Positions 4,581 through 6,009 of a DNA stretch of 6,009 bases are shown here, piece after piece. The translations under genes and the position numbers were made by a program. Where the stretch lies: the NCBI GenBank assembly GCA_003575245.1, contig NMQN01000554.1, forward strand, positions 1 to 6,009, read 5' to 3'. The notes under the pieces were generated by a model. The model was not told the origin of the DNA. It was given only the letters and a program-made list of their open reading frames with translations, and ran no database searches. Each line of letters begins with the position of its first letter. The stretch's first letter is position 1. Source of the DNA: Candidatus Atribacteria bacterium 1244-E10-H5-B2. GTDB taxonomy: Bacteria; Atribacterota; JS1; SB-45; 34-128.

Positions 4581-5918
4581 ATGCGAATTGGAATTAAATC
4601 ATTAGGCTGTCCTAAAAACTTTGTCGATACTGAAGTAATTTGTGGAAAGTTAAGAGAAAAAGGATACCAAATAAGTGAGAAGATTGATAATTCAGATATA
4701 GTCATTATAAATACCTGCAGTTTCATAAGGGATGCTGTTGAAGAATCCATTGAAGAAATCCTTTCACTGGTAAAGCTAAAAAAAGAAGGAAAGATAAAGC
4801 ATATAATAGTAACCGGGTGCCTTCCTCAGAGATATAAAGATGACAATTTTTATCAGGAACTTCCTGAAGTCGATGCTTTTTTAGGAGTCGGAGATTTATT
4901 GGTTGTTGATAATGTAATAAAAAGAGTTTTGCAAGGTGAACAAATCTATAAAGTTAGCTCTGAACCTAAATTTCTTTATAACCACAATACTCCCCGAACT
5001 ATTTTAACCCCCCAGCATTATGCCTATATTAAAATATCTGAAGGCTGTCAAAATAATTGTTCCTATTGCCTTATACCAAAAATCAGAGGAAATCATCGTA
5101 GTAGAAGGATGGAAGATATAATTGAAGAAGTAAAATTGATTTCCAAAAAACAAAATCTTTCCGAGATAATTTTAATTGGTCAAGATACAACTTTATACGG
5201 AACCGACCTCTATGGAGAATATAGATTAGCTGAATTGTTAAAAAAACTTTCTCTTCTCGAAATAAATAATTTAAAATGGATAAGACTTTTATATACCCAT
5301 CCCACTCATTATAATGATGAATTAATTGAAGTTATAGCCAGTTATCCTAAAATATGTGCCTATTTGGATTTACCTTTACAACATATAAGTGATAAAATAC
5401 TAAAAAGAATGAATAGACCGGTTGAAAAAAATTATGTTATTTCGTTAATTAATAAATTAAGAGATAGAATTCCAAATTTATCTTTGCGTACTACTTTTAT
5501 GGTGGGATTCCCCGGCGAAACTGATAAGGACTTTGAAGAACTATTGAGTTTTGTAAAAGAATTCCGATTTGAAAGATTAGGAGCTTTTGTTTTTTCCCGG
5601 GAAGAGGGGACTCCGGCTTATGATTTTCCCCAACAAATTCCTATGAGAATTAAGAAGGAACGCCTGAAAGAATTAATGTTAACCCAGCAGTCGATTTCAG
5701 AAGAAATAAATAGTTCTTATATAGGAAAAGTAATTGAAGTGCTGATTGATGAAATAAAATCGGGGAAGGCAAAAATTGCCATTGGACGAACTAAAGGAGA
5801 TGCTCCGGAGATAGATGGAAAAGTTGTAGTAAGAACGGACAAGGCACAAGTCGGAAAATTCGTAAAAGTAAAAGTAACAAAAGCTTCCGAATATGATTTA
5901 GTAGGAGAGATTGAATGA
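4581..5918 (+). CDS. rimO: Ribosomal protein S12 methylthiotransferase RimO
   Basis: RimO is a radical-SAM enzyme that adds a methylthio group to a conserved Asp of ribosomal protein S12 (Asp88 in E. coli, now numbered 89 in some sources). The 445-residue length is normal. The N-terminal UPF0004 domain has the three auxiliary-cluster cysteines: SLGCPKN (Cys10), INTCSF (Cys46) and TGCLPQRY (Cys80). The radical-SAM CxxxCxxC is SEGCQNNCSYC (Cys156, 160, 163), followed by LIPKIRGNHRSR and LIGQDTTLYG. A C-terminal TRAM domain spans about 375-445. SLGCPKN, HYAYIKISEGC and the QDTT motif favour RimO over the tRNA enzyme MiaB. The ATG at 4581 has an AGAGAGG purine run (4561-4567) upstream, at a long spacing of 13 nt. 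All key residues are intact. The gene overlaps the next one by 4 nt. Confidence 0.96.
   Translation: MRIGIKSLGCPKNFVDTEVICGKLREKGYQISEKIDNSDIVIINTCSFIRDAVEESIEEILSLVKLKKEGKIKHIIVTGCLPQRYKDDNFYQELPEVDAFLGVGDLLVVDNVIKRVLQGEQIYKVSSEPKFLYNHNTPRTILTPQHYAYIKISEGCQNNCSYCLIPKIRGNHRSRRMEDIIEEVKLISKKQNLSEIILIGQDTTLYGTDLYGEYRLAELLKKLSLLEINNLKWIRLLYTHPTHYNDELIEVIASYPKICAYLDLPLQHISDKILKRMNRPVEKNYVISLINKLRDRIPNLSLRTTFMVGFPGETDKDFEELLSFVKEFRFERLGAFVFSREEGTPAYDFPQQIPMRIKKERLKELMLTQQSISEEINSSYIGKVIEVLIDEIKSGKAKIAIGRTKGDAPEIDGKVVVRTDKAQVGKFVKVKVTKASEYDLVGEIE
5903..5907 (+). promoter_or_regulatory. Shine-Dalgarno AGGAG inside the end of rimO
   Basis: AGGAG lies 7 nt before the ATG at 5915 and fixes the start of the kinase-like gene. 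Its position within rimO supports translational coupling through the ATGA overlap. Confidence 0.75.
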
Positions 5919-6009
5919 TACTGAAAAATATAATATTAGTCGGGTTGAAAGGAACGAATAAATCAGAAATTGGAGAAGAATTGGCACGTAGATTAAAGAT
6001 GAAGTGCAT
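5915..6009 (+). CDS. Shikimate-kinase-like P-loop kinase, 3' partial
   Basis: Only the first 31 codons are visible, and the frame is open to the right edge. The start MILKNIILVG, then GLKGTNKSEIGEELARRL, matches the opening beta strand, P-loop and following helix of shikimate kinases (typical form NIVLIGFMGSGKSTVG). Shikimate kinase phosphorylates shikimate in the aromatic amino acid pathway. The P-loop has Asn (residue 15) where the family has the last Gly before Lys16-Ser17, an unusual change in the phosphate-binding loop. ATG overlaps the rimO TGA (ATGA, 5915-5918), with AGGAG 7 nt upstream, so it belongs to the same operon. Another small P-loop kinase cannot be excluded from so short a piece, so no symbol is given. 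Confidence 0.6.
   Translation, partial: MILKNIILVGLKGTNKSEIGEELARRLKMKC

Noticed and set aside
5791..6009. Antisense open frame over the end of rimO and the kinase start
   Set aside because: It overlaps two genes supported by motifs and Shine-Dalgarno sites, and its product resembles nothing recognisable.

Overview
The window comes from an AT-rich bacterial genome. All recognisable genes lie on the + strand. RimO, Shine-Dalgarno sites, a GEMM-I riboswitch and a rho-independent terminator all indicate Bacteria. The AT-rich codon use and the intergenic palindromes of TGTAGGGGC and ATTCCCGC..GCGGGAAT type would fit an uncultured anaerobe such as an Atribacterota- or Firmicutes-like lineage, but nothing here settles the phylum.

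Layout. (1) 1-2948: the 3' part of a large signalling gene, cut by the left window edge. It encodes a class III (IIIb-like) nucleotide cyclase domain, a P-loop ATPase domain and a long TPR tail, the layout of soluble adenylyl cyclases. (2) 2949-3257: an intergenic region holding a palindromic repeat, a good sigma70-type promoter (TTTGCA-N17-TATAAT, 3077-3105), a leader hairpin and a GEMM-I cyclic-dinucleotide riboswitch (about 3155-3248). The 3' edge of the riboswitch overlaps the Shine-Dalgarno site of the next gene. (3) 3258-3656: a small exported beta-rich protein, ZU5-like, evidently the riboswitch target. It is followed by a C10 tract and a strong terminator (3707-3747). (4) 3748-4214: a non-coding stretch packed with short palindromes. 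Five related hairpin arms lie at 3849-4038, followed by ATTCCCGC-type elements and a small tandem repeat. (5) 4215-6009: a compact operon of a DUF1232/YkvA-like membrane protein, rimO, and the start of a shikimate-kinase-like gene whose start codon overlaps the rimO stop.

Functional reading. The most interesting unit is 3077-3747, a self-contained, promoter-to-terminator, second-messenger-controlled cistron. The riboswitch has A rather than G at the position I align to Vc2 G20, which is the change associated with cyclic AMP-GMP sensing. A CTCC segment can pair either with an upstream GGAG or with the GGAG of the Shine-Dalgarno site, which suggests a translational switch. The upstream cyclase probably makes cAMP, not a cyclic dinucleotide, so its closeness is suggestive only. 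The palindrome array shows compensatory changes between arms, as expected if hairpin structure is conserved. No CRISPR array, tRNA, rRNA or transposase gene was seen.
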